Shown one piece after another: positions 41,165 through 58,900 of a DNA stretch of 64,000 nucleotides (position 1 is the first letter of the stretch; every line of letters starts with the position of its first letter). Both the position numbers and the translations under genes were made by a program. The notes below the pieces were generated by a model, which was not told where the DNA came from, did not search any database, and worked only from the letters and a program-made list of their open reading frames with translations. Source of the DNA: Tomocerus qinae (lineage: Eukaryota; Arthropoda; Collembola; Entomobryomorpha; Tomoceridae); the NCBI GenBank assembly GCA_020055645.1, contig CM034548.1, forward strand, positions 25,036,201 to 25,100,200, in the 5' to 3' direction.

Positions 41165-44100
41165 ATTTTAACTCAACACCTAACAAACTATGTCGAATGC
41201 ATGTAAAAATGTGGTGGATATAATCATGGTTTGCGACATTACATATCATTTTTCGACACATTTTCCCCAAGACATTTAACTTTCGACCCTGTCTGACTTA
41301 ACCTTGACCTAACCCAATGAATAACTTTTCAAACGACCCATATTAGGACGTTCTACAATGTGGAGAGCTAAAGTTACAGCGATTTTTGGTTTTTTGAACC
41401 ATTCTGTGCCCACACATGGGGTTTGTCCGATTTTGTGTAGTTTCAAACTCGACCTCACTTTTCCTCCCTAAATTATGTACTGAAAGTTTGTACTGATTAT
41501 CTCAAACCATTTTTGATTTATCGTACTAACAGACAGACAGAGACCAGGCATTGCTATAAAGCAGCTCTGCTTCTTAATAAGTAGAAGTAGAAAGTCAGTA
41601 ACAAATGTTTGCTGTGTATTTTGTAATGGAGAAATGGAGATTACGCAAGTTTTTGGACCTATACTGTTTTGCAATAAAGTTGGACCAACTTTTGGTAGCT
41701 TATGGTGGAGGTTGGCTAGATTCTACTCCCAGCACAAACTGTATTCAATGTGCATGCCCCTCTTTCTTTTATTAATTTTCTAATTTTTCTCGAAACCATT
41801 AAAACCTTGAACTTCTAATTAACACGTAGAAAGAGAATATAAAAATAACAATTAAGTTGTGAAAATTTCATGCAAACTATTTAACTGAATGAAAATGAAA
41901 TTATAGTAATAATAAACATTGCAATTGAAAGTGGCCTTTACAATGAAATCGTAAAATGAAAATAATATAATGCATATCAAAAGAGAAATATTTTGAGCCA
42001 ACAATAAATATTCAAATTGGTTGCATATTATCATGTTTGAACCATTTATGCAATCAGTATTAGGTAATACGAATGCTAAAATGTGTAATTATGCCGGTAG
42101 CAAATTTTTGGATCTGTATATCATAATCGCATTAGATAAAGGATCATGTTACAATATAGGAAAAATGAACAGTTCCAGGAACAATTTGGTAGTACCTAGC
42201 TATTTATGTAGGTAACTTCATGATAGGTCTTTGTGTGACCTGCAAATTCGAACCTATTCATTATTACAGGAAAATGTGCATTTATTTCAAAAGATCCAAT
42301 TATTGCAAGAATTAGGAGTACAATAGGCCAGTAGTTCTTCCCATTTTGTGGGTAGATTGTAGATATAGGAAAAGGGAAGATTTATATCGAGACTGATGTA
42401 ACCCATTCTTAAATAAAAGAATATTTATTACGCGTACATATTAGGATTGTACTAGATTAGAGACGTGATGCCATACACGCTAAATTGTGTACACGCAGTC
42501 TTAGCGATCAAAGAGAACAGAAGGAGAAAACAGCAAAGAGCTGAAATGCGATGGTCATTTTCCTGCAAAAAAAGATGTAGTACGTAAAGGGGCAGACGGG
42601 GCAGAAGTGCAAAGGAAAGGCGAATCAAATGATCCAGACTGCAGCCAGACTACGCTGACCGTATGTCAGTTTCATCCAATAGTCATTATCTTTGTCTTCG
42701 GAGTATTTTAGCTGTAAACTATGTACCAGATATAATGAATAAAAGAGTCTTTATGCATTTTTATAAGTCTTGGAGCATCTCCATGTACTTTACACACTCC
42801 TTAAGGTATAACGCTAATAAAAAAGCCTCTACTTGGTCTTATTTATTCTCCAGTACTTACCTATTTGGGTGGGTAGGTATTCGTGAGGCAAATCAAATGA
42901 ATCTTCGGTAAGAAAAGGAGTCTGTTTACTGTTGGCCTAGAAAAGAGCCACGCTCCAAGTAATAATGTTATTCAGTATAGAAGCCAAATTAGCTTGAAGA
43001 TGCGTGTTAGGTTATCCCAAGTTGTTTAAATGACCATAAGAGATGATTTGTTCATTTTCATCCGAAAGGACCGGAAATCAGCAGATGGTACTTTTATTTA
43101 CTCGCACCACACTGCTACATTTGAATAGAGACACGAATGTGATTAAAATAAGGAAAAGAAATGAGAAGGCCAAGGTTACTACGAAATCACCATACAGGTG
43201 ATGCAAGGAATTAGATAATACAGATATGTATCATGTATGTATAAATTCGGCATGCGGGCGCATTCGATCCAAGTCTCAATCTGGTTTCTTTTACATCCCA
43301 CAAAATGATGCTACTCAAATAAAAGTTGATTCTAATAGGAAAATGCCACAAAAACTAAATGCAACGAATACTCTTAATGCATAACTTAGGTATAAATACA
43401 GATCTGTTAGTACCTATAAAAATAATTTACCTTATTATTACCAATTGTGCCCTGTATACTTAAATAGGGAAGTACAGAATATAAGAAACGCTTGATTTCA
43501 TTGTCATGCTCGTGCCGTAGTAACTCATTCTACATTTCTCATGTAAATCTTACGATAGATTAAGTTACTTGCTTGGGTAATCTCGGAATAAAAAAATTCT
43601 TTTCTTTTTCTAACTTGCTGCGACGGTGACGATGAACTACACAACAACACTCCTCTCAGCAAAAACCTTTCGTTCTACATCTGTGATACTTTTACTCTAC
43701 CACTTCAGGTTGTCAATGGATGAATCCACATAGCAAAAAATAAACGTGGTTGAAATCCACTCTGAATTGCAATTCTAATTAAAACCTCTTGAGCTCTACC
43801 CAGAGAAAAAATTACCACCTTCATACATGCATAGAAGAGCTATAGTTATATATTCTATGGGAATTAGTAAGATAACGTATCCAATGCGTTATAAGTTGTT
43901 TGTACCTGACAAAAGGGCAATATCACATTATGATATTCAATGCTAAGTAGAATAAACTGAAATAATAACTTCAAATAAACAAGAGATAGAAAATAAACGA
44001 ATTAACCCAGTAGAGTAATATACAATACAATTAGTTCTCATAGCTCTTAAATGTAAAATGTCCCTCAAAACGATAGCAACGTAATAGCATCCCTGTATGA

Positions 44101-47100
44101 TTACAATTTTTAATACTTCTGGTAATACAGGTAACAATTAGCCAGTACACAATGCTTAATACTACCGACTATTTGCAGTCTAAAGTCTATACTTTAGTCT
44201 TAGAATGTCTCAAATTCAGTGAGGAGCAAAGAAAAAATTTTGGAAACAATTCACAAACAAATTTTAACTGCAAAACGGCATTTAGCTCTTTGCCGAATGT
44301 TCGAACCTCTTCTCAAAATTGTAGAATTTATTTTCATGCCAATCCTAAAAATTAAAATGTTTTATTTCGATTTTAAACTTTGTAGTATTTAGTTGATAAC
44401 TATTTCCTACCGTAGTATGCGTAAGTGATAAGTATGAAAACAGGAATGATGTAAAGGGGAAACCGTAGAATTGATAAATGTCATAAGTTTGAAAATATTT
44501 ACATTTTGAATATTACAAATTCGAAGGCTGCAAATAGGCAAAATTGATAAAATAGTTCCCAACAACGAAGTATGGATAAAACAGTAGCCAATAACTCAAT
44601 AACCACAATGCGATTATTTAACTGATATTAGTTCCAAAATTAAATAGCATGTTTTGGCGTTAAAACACTTTTAACCCAGTCCAGAATCTTCAAGCCCTTA
44701 GGTTTATCAAGTAACAAAATCAGTATTTTAGTTAAGGTTCCTCACCATTCCTTATTTTCATAAAATACAGCAAAGAATGCCTATAGCATTAGGACGGGGA
44801 AAGAAACTGTCCGCATTTTCCCCAAAATAGCGATAACTCTGCTTATTATAAAATTCGTTAAAGAACCTAAATTACCCAATTTACATTTTTGGACTGTAAC
44901 TCATGAGATTGGCATTCAGGCAAGTTTTAGTATTAAAGGATTTCTAAATCAATGGTTGTTTTAAAAGAAGAGTGTGACAAGAAAAATAGCCCTCATCATC
45001 TTATCAGTGTTGGTATAAAGTATACCCTAAGTGGACTGCAGAGCTGGACACGTGGCGCTAGACTACTTTTCAAAAATACTGCTTTCAACAAACTAATTGC
45101 AGTAGAGAAGAACTGATGGTCATGAACAGCTACCGGCAGCTTTTACTTAACCACCACTAACAGTCAACCTATATAATGAAATATCAGAAATATTGGAGAA
45201 CCTACTGAACTCTTTGCTGGCTGTACGGACACTTGCATTGCGTAGAGCACGAAGAGTTAGTTTTTTGCACGTAAATAATTTAAGGTTGTCTGTTGAAGTG
45301 GCACACTGAATAGTGGATTCTGAAACATCGAACAGCTTTTACTTTTACTTATTACGGTGTAAACGATTGTGGGTATTACATAAGGCTCTTAGGGTTAGAG
45401 CGTTTGGGGTATTAAACACATCACATTTGGTTGTACTGTATAGTAGATTGCATTGAAAGCCAATTGTTCCACTCAACTTGTTACGGACGACTTATTATAA
45501 GAAATGTAAAATCGTTTCTTGCATCTGCACAACTCTTGGTGATCAATTGTCCAGTAGCTAAGCTAGGCTACTAAGAAATGAAACAGTTGCGGGCATAGGT
45601 ACTTCGGATACTAGACATCATAATGTGTTTCTTCTTATTTATTTATTAGACTTTGCCAGGTCCGTGTATTAGTAAATTGACTATCTGGACTGGATTGGCT
45701 TGAACTTGACTTTGGATGGACCGGACCAGTTTTCATTGCCAGCTTGCTACTGTTATCTGCAACGCTTGGATATGTATTCCACTCAATAAATTATTATCGC
45801 ATTTTCCTATTTCGTTTTCTGCAATTGGCTTTGGAGTCTTGTCTGTTCATTGGCAAACATCCTATTCTTATTTCAACTGGAATATTTGACATAGGAATAA
45901 TTCAATTACCTATGTTGTTGCAAAACAAATAAATATTTGTACAATCACTCTGCTAGATCTTAATCAAGAATTCGAGTAACCCAAACTGAATAACAAACTA
46001 TTATACTAAAGTAAAATAATACCAACCACACATTCTATTTCAATTTTTAGTGATATTAAAAGTACTGTAGGGATATTTCAAAATTGATGGAAAATCGAAT
46101 TGTGTTTTTCTTTAAAGTTGTGTTTCTCTTTTTTGGTATTTATATTTAGTACAAGATTATTGATGAAATCGTTTTAGGCATGATGTAATTCATAGAAATA
46201 TGGTTACCTACAACGTGTAGGTATATATTCATAGTTACAAAGAGAGACAAGAGTATGCATATCCAGTCTTTTGTAGTAATAGGTGTATCAAAGTATTACA
46301 AAGTGGAATTGGTTTGCATTCTGCAGCTTGTCCGGCATCATATGCTCGATGCAATGTCATGGCTGAATTTTCCAGCAATTCCAGATGCTTCCTTCTTCTC
46401 TGTCTTGCAATAATCTACATCTAAATAACTGTGGGCTGCTATAAAGTTATGTTTCTCCTCATTTGTTTCTTATAAACGGAACATTTTTAATTTTACCTGG
46501 TCGTAAATAGTAAGTACAATACATTATTGCATGGCATAGTGACTATTATAAAATGGTGTATAAGTGGGAAGCAAAGGTTCCAGAGAGAAGCCTGGCAAAC
46601 TGACTGATGAGTTGTGAGTTGAGATAACACAATTTCTTTGATATGCATAGAGGATGAGGAAGGGAAGAAAATGTAGAGATAGTGTGATGTATTTAGTGGA
46701 GAGCTGTGCACGTACGAGACGAAGACTACGGGTATGAGAATTTAAGAAGACAGGTGTTAGTCGGGCAACAGATGAAAAGTCGTCCTTGGCAATGGATCCT
46801 CCTGCCCTCCTGCTCCAGCTACGTCCAAGCAACTCCTTTGTTATTTTTTGAATATTAAATAAAAATAAGGAAGACAAGAGGAGCGAGTGCTGGCTTCGCA
46901 TGGCTTAGTTTACAATTAACTTATTGCTGTTACATGAAACCACATACTGCATAGCTATAGCATAGGCTGGTTGTCTTATCTTAGGGAGATACTGCAACTC
47001 CTTCATCTCTCCAGTCTCCCTGATCAAGCAGAACTATTCTATCCAGCAGCACTTACTTATACTAATGCTACTACAGCTAACTACTTACTACATGGCTATA

Positions 47101-50100
47101 ATATGCATCTGGACAGGAAAATCCAGTAGGTACAAACATACTGGGATAGGTAAACTGAATCATTCTGGAATTAATTGATGATAGCTTCAGAAAAAGAAAC
47201 ATTTGAATATACATCTGGAGTTTGTTGTGTAGCTGAACTGGTAAATTGAACATTTTTATAAAGTCACTATTATTTCGATTCTACAGTGTCAATGCTATCC
47301 CTTTGTAGCAGTTTTTACACGGTACATACTTGTGTGCGTATAGCATCAGACAATATAAATAGTTACACACTCTTAACAGCAAGAGACAACGTAGTCTCTG
47401 ACCTGATCACAATCTGTTGACTTTTCTACAGGTATGAATAGACTGAGTCCTGATGAAATTCTAATTCTGCATACGAAATTATATACCAAAGAGCAGATAT
47501 AGTCTACAGATGCGTGTCAGCCTGTTTCAAGTTCTGAAGGCAAAGGCCAGTATTAAAAGCACAGAGGACTTCCATGAACTTGAACCTGAACTTCAACCTG
47601 AAGGGTCTTTTTTGCTTCTCACGTAGAAAAAAGCAAAATATATGTTCTATCGACACTGAATGCAGAATAGCTGCCGGTTAGCACTTACACATACATTTTT
47701 ACCAAACACAAGAAATTATAGTTAAGGGAGTACCAGGTGTCTACATACAATCGCACATGTACCTTGTACCTACGTAAAATCTTTCTCATTTTTATAAACC
47801 ATCTATCTACCTACTTAATTTACCGATCCATCTGGGTCGTCTTGGCCTTTGATAACCGTCGCGTCTTCTTCGTCACATTAAAAAATACATACCAGAAGAT
47901 GCCTGCTGGAAAAGATAGCATCTAATACATACACACATCATTAATTCATATAACTAAAGTTGGCATGCTTTCATGAGTATTAGTCTGTGATACGGATGTG
48001 CATCTTTGTTTGATCCCAATTAACATTTTTGCTTCATTAAAATTTAGTCACTTTCATTTTCTAAATTTTACCAAATGAATATTTTAAGCTAAACAATTTA
48101 CATTAAATCTAAATTTAATCTTTTCTTCGGGTTAGTAAACCATAGGGAATTCAATTTGTCATCGTAAGTAAAATGGTACATGCCAAGTATGAATCATACT
48201 AGAAAATTATGCAAATGACAACCAATTGATATGGGCTGATGAGATGAGAAACTAAATGCGTACTTGCTTGAATGAAGAAAATGGAAAATAATAATAAAAG
48301 TAGCCGAAGTGATTATTTTTTGAAAAACTCAAAAACTTTGTTTATTCGATTTGCACAAGAGTCGTTATGTACATTCAAAATGATGATATAGTAATAACAA
48401 TGTGGAAACTGGTGAGGGTGACCATAGATCATAGAAATGACCATAATATATGATATCCATAACAAGTAATGATAACAATATGATTAAGAACATTTTAATT
48501 ATAATTGTATTTGTATCAAGTAATGTACCTCATTCGATTCGTAGTATAACAGTAAAACTATTTGAATTATAAAGTAGGAAATGAATAAATGACATGTGAA
48601 ACACAACAATCGTAAATTTTTACAGGTATCCATCGATAAAATGTAATATTTAATATTAGTCTCTCTTAACGACTCATTGTTTACAATCACTCACTACAAT
48701 TGAACTACAAATAGATTCGATTCTCACAATTGGAACAAATACTCTAGTTAGACAAAATATTCTGTACGACTACACAAGCAGATCAATCGGTTTTTAGTAT
48801 GTAATGCATAGTTGGATGATATCATTCTTGGAATGAATGCTGTCAAAGATTAATAACCTGATGTCAGTAATAACTTATTTTTAAACTCTGCAGAAACGAA
48901 TGTTAACAGTATAAGTACAAACTTCATTTTTCATAATATAATATTCTGTAATTGGTAATATATATAGTATATAGGTATTATAATATGTATAAAAGCCACA
49001 ATAATATAACTAATTATTAATATAACAGATAATCAATATGTTCCAAAATCCACGTCATCAAAACTGGCATGAAAAATTCAGCCATTAGAAAATTAATTAT
49101 TTAATAGTAACATTTCTTTCCCTCACGTTCTTGACATTGACACTACAGCACAGCTAAATACTACAACGATCTACGAAAAAGCAACACTCAACCTCTTTAA
49201 CAGACTCTTTTAGTTTACTACATAGTTACGCACACACTTCCTACCTCTAATCTCATCTAATCAACCTGGTTTTGCTTTCTTCCTACTATCGACCAGCTTA
49301 GTTCCACACCAAAATGCTTGCCATCAACACAAGTGAATACTTAAAAGTATATCAAAAAGCAGATGTTCTTTGTGGTTGATTAATTTTACTTTTTTTTCTT
49401 GTATTATTTGAGCTTGTTGTTATAGCTAGCGTCTGTCAATAGGGAAAATGATTGAAGCTGCCAATGGAAATTTTAACTTAGTAATATAGATTGTCTTTAA
49501 GGGGAGAGGATTGCTCTGCGGACACAATTTTAAATATTTAGTAAATCTATACTTACAATAATGTTTTATGTGTCAATTTAGTTGGGTAGCAGGTTTAGAT
49601 ATATTATTTTATAGTTAGGTTACATAGGTAGTATAGGAGTTTATTCAGTATCACAGAGATTTTCGACGCTAACTTCATTTAATTTAAATATTAATTGGTC
49701 TCACTACATTTCATAGACTCCGCAGTTAGGAGAGCGATGCAATAATTACTTTACTACAATAAAAAATAAAACGCACACGACATCATCATTTCAATGCAAT
49801 GTAAGTATTACAAATTATATAGATGCTATGTTATACTTATATCTTGTGTAGTAAATCATAGTGAAAGCCATCTGCTTTTCATCTCAGTGAGATTATTGTC
49901 GTTCCACAGAGTTCAGCATCTATTTCAATATCCGTGGGCAAAGTCTAATAAGTTACGTACGTCCACCTATCTATCTAGATCCACAATTTACTTTCTACCT
50001 GTGTTTCTAGACTACTACCAACATAATTATTCAATATTGTGTAGTGTACTGTCATTTAGTATAATATTCTTATGCATAAGTATATTCATTTATATTGTAT

Positions 50101-52071
50101 GTGTTGTAGCATCTTTGCTTTCTTTGTCTCGCTCGACACCCTTTCGTTCCCTCTATGCTTAATTACTGGTTATTCGTGTAGTACACCTTATCTAATGCTT
50201 ATCTACCTACCTAGCTATACACTGCACAAAAGCTATCACTACTACATACACTACTACGCTACTATGTAGACTACTACTACTTCTACTATCCTATCTACGT
50301 CTATTAACACACTAAAGACTGTCTAAAATTATCCTATTAGGTGATGCAAACAAACGTTCCAAACAGATAACTACGAAATCATAAGTTTTACATAAGATTA
50401 GCGTTCACTGTGTCCCTTTTGAGCTGGTTTTATTTGATTGCCGTCATGACCATGACTCATTGTCTTACATGATTGTTACGTATTGATTGATTGTTCAACT
50501 TAAAGGAATCTCAAAATTACGGGTTCTTCTATATATTATGCATGTATTTCCTATTGTTCTACTACAGAAATTATTACTACATAAATCTGCATGCACGCAC
50601 ACGACACTAACAACAGATTGGCTCCATCTGATACACACATCCTCACCATGAATAATTACCCATCCACATCATTATGTAATGTTAGCACAAGCCTAAATCC
50701 ATACTTCGTTAATACTATGTAAAGTGTATCAGTTGGTTCCCTACATTCCAGCTGAATGACACCAGAAAAGTGGCATCTTTTGTAACAGATTAGGATTCGC
50801 ATTCTTACTTAAAACGGTGTATAAAATGTCTGTCTATGTAACTGCATGTACAACCAAAACTATATTTGAGTAAGGTAAGTTTCTATGTGGAAGCACATAG
50901 TATTTTAGTGTATGTACTTAGGTATTAGCAACATTTTGCTCATTCTATAATTCTAAATAATATGATTTACTTACGTTGTCTATATTGTAAAGGTAATAAT
51001 ATAATAACAACAAAACAATCCCAATATCCCCAATCCCATGTTCTCCTCTTTCTTTTATAGATTTGTCAATTGTCATTCTCAGATCCCTAACAAAATACTA
51101 CCAACCAGCTACCTATGCACATGAGTGGAAGATCATATTATTATGCAGTGCAGTATAGTAGATTAACAATAAGTTCCTTTTTCCGGGGCGTTCATCTGTC
51201 GGAATCACAACAAGTACCCTTATAGCATGCAATAATCACGGCACGTTGTAATCCCGATTCAAAACCATTGTAAAACGCATAACTTATTAGCACAATTACG
51301 AAACTTAAAAGTAGTAGCACTGCTTATAGGATTGTGATCATTTCCCTCGAGAATGCGATGTGTGAATGTGTGAGTCGCTACCCTACGATATAATATACGC
51401 TACAAATGCATATTTCATCTCGATTGCCTTGTACTTATAGTGAATACTTACTCCCGATTGTTTAGGTTTGGTGATTAAATACATTATGATTATCGTTAGT
51501 GTGAATACTTGATCCGATTGTTTTAGTTTCTTCTTTTCGGTACGGATTTGTACCTGTGATATATATAAACGCGTAGATATTCTACATATAAATTATTATG
51601 TAGGTATGTATGTATAGAAAGGTATACATACTTGTACGTATAGATGCGATTGATTGTACGATGTATGTGGAAGGCATGAAAATACCCACAAAGGTGTAGT
51701 ACCATAATAATATATAAAATATGCAGTTTGTAGTATGTTATAAGATGGTGAATATATAATTCCAAACGCAGCAAGTAACTACATCATCGAACTGAATGTG
51801 TAACAAGAAGGGAGCATATCGGTAGTAGTAGTCATATCAATAACAATACTATATATATGTTGGAGGTATACTCATAGTATTTAGTAGCATCTAATTAATA
51901 TAGTAATTAAGTCTCTCGTTGATTGGTGGTGATACTGGTAAAATAATGTTACGGAGTGGATGGATTAATCTTGAATGCATAACTCATAACATAATAACTT
52001 AGCAACTACTGTATATAGTACCTACTGCTATTAGCTTTCGTAATACTACCTTAAACATAGCTACAATCTAC
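41165..52071. other. intergenic DNA between the minisatellite and ovo
   Basis: No gene recognised. The first 550 bases (41,165-41,710) are less AT-rich and look repeat-derived: they contain CAGACAGACAGAGACC near 41,532 and a small dyad AAGCAG-CT-CTGCTT at 41559-41572. From 41,750 on the sequence is AT-rich with short unrelated open frames. A purine-rich patch lies at 46,555-46,740; beside it a 125-codon minus-strand frame (46524-46901) starts with ATG but shows no known domain. Confidence 0.6.
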
Positions 52072-52123
52072 AAATAAAAATAATAATGATAATAATAATG
52101 ACAATAATAATAATAACAATAAC
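52072..52123 (+). repeat. imperfect AAT microsatellite
   Basis: A run of AAT/ATA triplets with scattered G and C (AATAATAATGATAATAATAA in part) ends about 65 bases beyond the ovo stop. It is probably in the ovo 3' UTR, where it would read as ATT triplets in the transcript. Confidence 0.85.
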
Positions 52124-52188
52124 TGCGTCAGCTGGGGTGAACACACCGACCGACTAAATAGACCCACAGCCATAGCGTCTCCCAAGTT

Positions 52189-55977
<3,789 letters not shown>

Positions 55978-58900
55978 CTAATCAAATAACAAATTTTAAT
56001 AAGATTACAGGCTTAGCGTTTGGCATCATCATTGGAAATCTCATTTCTTATGCATCTCATTATAGGATTAGCGGCAGGAAAAATCAACTTATAAGTTGTT
56101 CATAAGCTAGCAATAAGTTCTTGCATGCAAATTGAATTAGTGTCAAGCATATTCAGATTTGGTTTGAAAAGATTATCGTTTACATAAAATAGTAGCAGGC
56201 AAAGAGTATAGGTAAAGGAGAGTTGTAGAAGGTAAACATGTACAATTGCCTATCAGAATATAAAAGTACAGTGCTAAAAGAAAGTAAACAAGTATAGCAA
56301 CCTTTATTGTTGATACTATTGGAATGAGCGAAAAATGTGAGAAGGACAAGACAAGATAGAGAAAGGAAAATAGATAGCAAGTGTCCATGGCGCTGATCGA
56401 GTTGACAATTTTTTCGTGATTAAGTAAAAGGAAATGGTTGCGTAATCCGGCTTCCATTTTGCCATTGTTTGAATTTTAAATGGCTACTTAAAGAGATTAG
56501 TAAACAGCGCTATTGAGTTGGGAGAGGAATAAAATGATAAAAGGAGTGTAAGACGGAGACGGTGAATTAAGTAGAGGGAAGACATAAAATGACGTAAGGA
56601 TGTCAAGTTGTTGTAGTGCTCTAGATGAGTTAATTGAGAAGCAGGAGGAGAAGAAGAGCGACAGGAGAATAAAAGTAAAGTTGATTGCGAGTGAATATAA
56701 ACTGTACATTTATAGAATTGAATCACGTAGCGTCCTTAGTGAACGTATTGTGAATTTATCACGGGTCTGTTGTGTGCGGTGAGTCTGAATGCAAATGCTG
56801 GATTCTTCGTGAAAGAGACAGACGTGCAGACAAGGCGAATTTTTTTCTCCATCTCTCTCAATAGCTGCTATTGAATGGAAATGGTAAACTTTTCTAGCTA
56901 ATCACGCTAGGTTGCCATTTATTTGGATTTAGAATGTGTATAAGGATAGAGTCCAGGAGGACGGAGGCAAGTTGACTGTGGGTTGTTGGTGACGTTTGGT
57001 TGAGTTAGTTCCTTTGGATGGAGTTGGGGATGGAAGTGGCTTAATGGGGGATGTTGAGGAGAATATTTCATTAGTTAGTTTGGTTTGACTTTGGTTGGTT
57101 TCGTTAAGTTAGGATTCCAGTTCGTTCACCTCTTTCTCTCATTGCTTTGTGCTAATGGACAGAGGAGCCAAAGGCAGAAAAGTCAACTCTCGGAGCGATT
57201 CGAACTAAGGCTCTATGTATGTACGATTCTCTCTCAGGTATTTCCATTTCATTCCTTTTAACTACAACGTAGTAAGTAGTATGGAGTAAGTAGTGTAAGT
57301 AGTACATACATACTACAGTAAAAATGGAGAGAGAGAGCATTTGAGAGAGAGACCGCAATCCTCGCATTCACATAATCCGTTCTGCATACGCTATATACAA
57401 CTAAGTAGTACTACGTAATGTATTTATTGTTGGTTGGATGCAAAACGAGAAAAGTCTAAAGTACAGTACAATGTAGTAATAGTAGTGAGTTAAGTCTGAA
57501 TTCCATCCTATAGCCTGACATGGCAATAGCAACAATCAGTGCAGGTAAGAAGAAGTGATATGATAGCCATAAGCAACATTCACCCTTTCCTATCCAATAA
57601 TCTTGTTGCATGCTATCCTTATAGTTATATCTCTCATCCTATTGTTGCGTTCTTCTATGCGTTCCATTGCATCTCCTTCTTTTACTCCAACAAACCACAT
57701 GAACCTCTACCTTTTCACACTGGCCCACAGTTTTTTCCAGTAGAAGTCAAAAGTCGTTTCACATGAAACGGGATTTTATTTCCTTTCAGTATGCAAAAAC
57801 AACCTGACACCCATCTCATATGAACATACGTACATATATATACAGAAGAAGAGTATCATGTGTATATATATGCATACAAAACACAACATACCTGTTACGA
57901 AACGAAGTTTATCAACTTACACGCTCATACTCTGATTTTATTTGAATTGAAATGACTCGACTTCCCTTTTATGCATACAGTAGTGTATATAAACACTAAT
58001 GGACGCAGAATTGCTACGATTACCAACAATTTCCACACTGCCATTCCTCGAAATCTTGCTCATGTTGTTTTACAAATACCAAAATACCTACTTAAATCTA
58101 CCTGTTGTATAATATACGCAATTCAGGTTCCTTCATATTTATTTATGCAATAGATTGCTAACAAGGTAGCAACTCTTTTGCATCTCCTTACTTTTTTACT
58201 TCGTCGCTATAAACAAGTCGCTCCCTTTTTCCTTATGTTTCATACAATTCAGGGCAATAAAAGGTGAGTAAATGGGAATACGAGTCATTCTGATGAATAA
58301 TATCTACGTGGACATTTAGATCTTTTTGACGACAAGTACGCATAATATTTGTTGGAAATACATACTCTTCTGTACTATGTGCTACATTGAGAGAGAAACA
58401 ATGAATGCATAAATTCTGCTTTTGTATATACTTCCAATCTGGGTGATATAATGAATTCAAACAGTTCCAACAATTGACTTGCTAATGTGTAGACGTACCA
58501 AGACAAAAAATCCAGCACAACAGAAACTACGGCTACGTATGATCTGTTTTCGAATTCTTCTCCTAAATACAAAGTGTCTATGCACCGTGTAGTCTCAAAG
58601 GTGCGGATGCGATTTTTTTGTGGTAACGAAAATGTGCCATTGGGATTGGAGTGGATTCCACATTTTTCTCCAATAATAATGAATTCGGTAGGTATACTAC
58701 AGATATATACGTATTTAGTGGTCTGGAAGGTACTTAAGGTAGAGATGGGCTAATAGAGATATTCATCATGCCATACATAGTATTCACACTACATAGTTAT
58801 TTGGATAATGATGTATAGGTACGAACTACTACAAACACAGAATAACTTCTGGATCTTCCTCCAATCTATATACAATAGTAATAAAATATGTAGGCTAGTT

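Noticed and set aside
39125-41270. A repeat protein made of GKIPEKF-type heptads on the - strand (open frames of 205, 368 and 497 codons)
   Set aside because: The consensus unit has no stop in any of the six frames, none of the long frames begins with ATG (they begin with TTG), a one-base insertion shifts the frame harmlessly, and no exon or splice context flanks the array. It is satellite DNA.
46524-46901. 125-codon minus-strand frame with an ATG
   Set aside because: Low-complexity Ser/Leu-rich translation over a purine-rich patch, with no recognised domain and no splice or promoter context.
57833-57872. 12-bp inverted repeat of AT dinucleotides
   Set aside because: A TATATA run pairs with any other TATATA run, so there is no evidence for a specific structured RNA.
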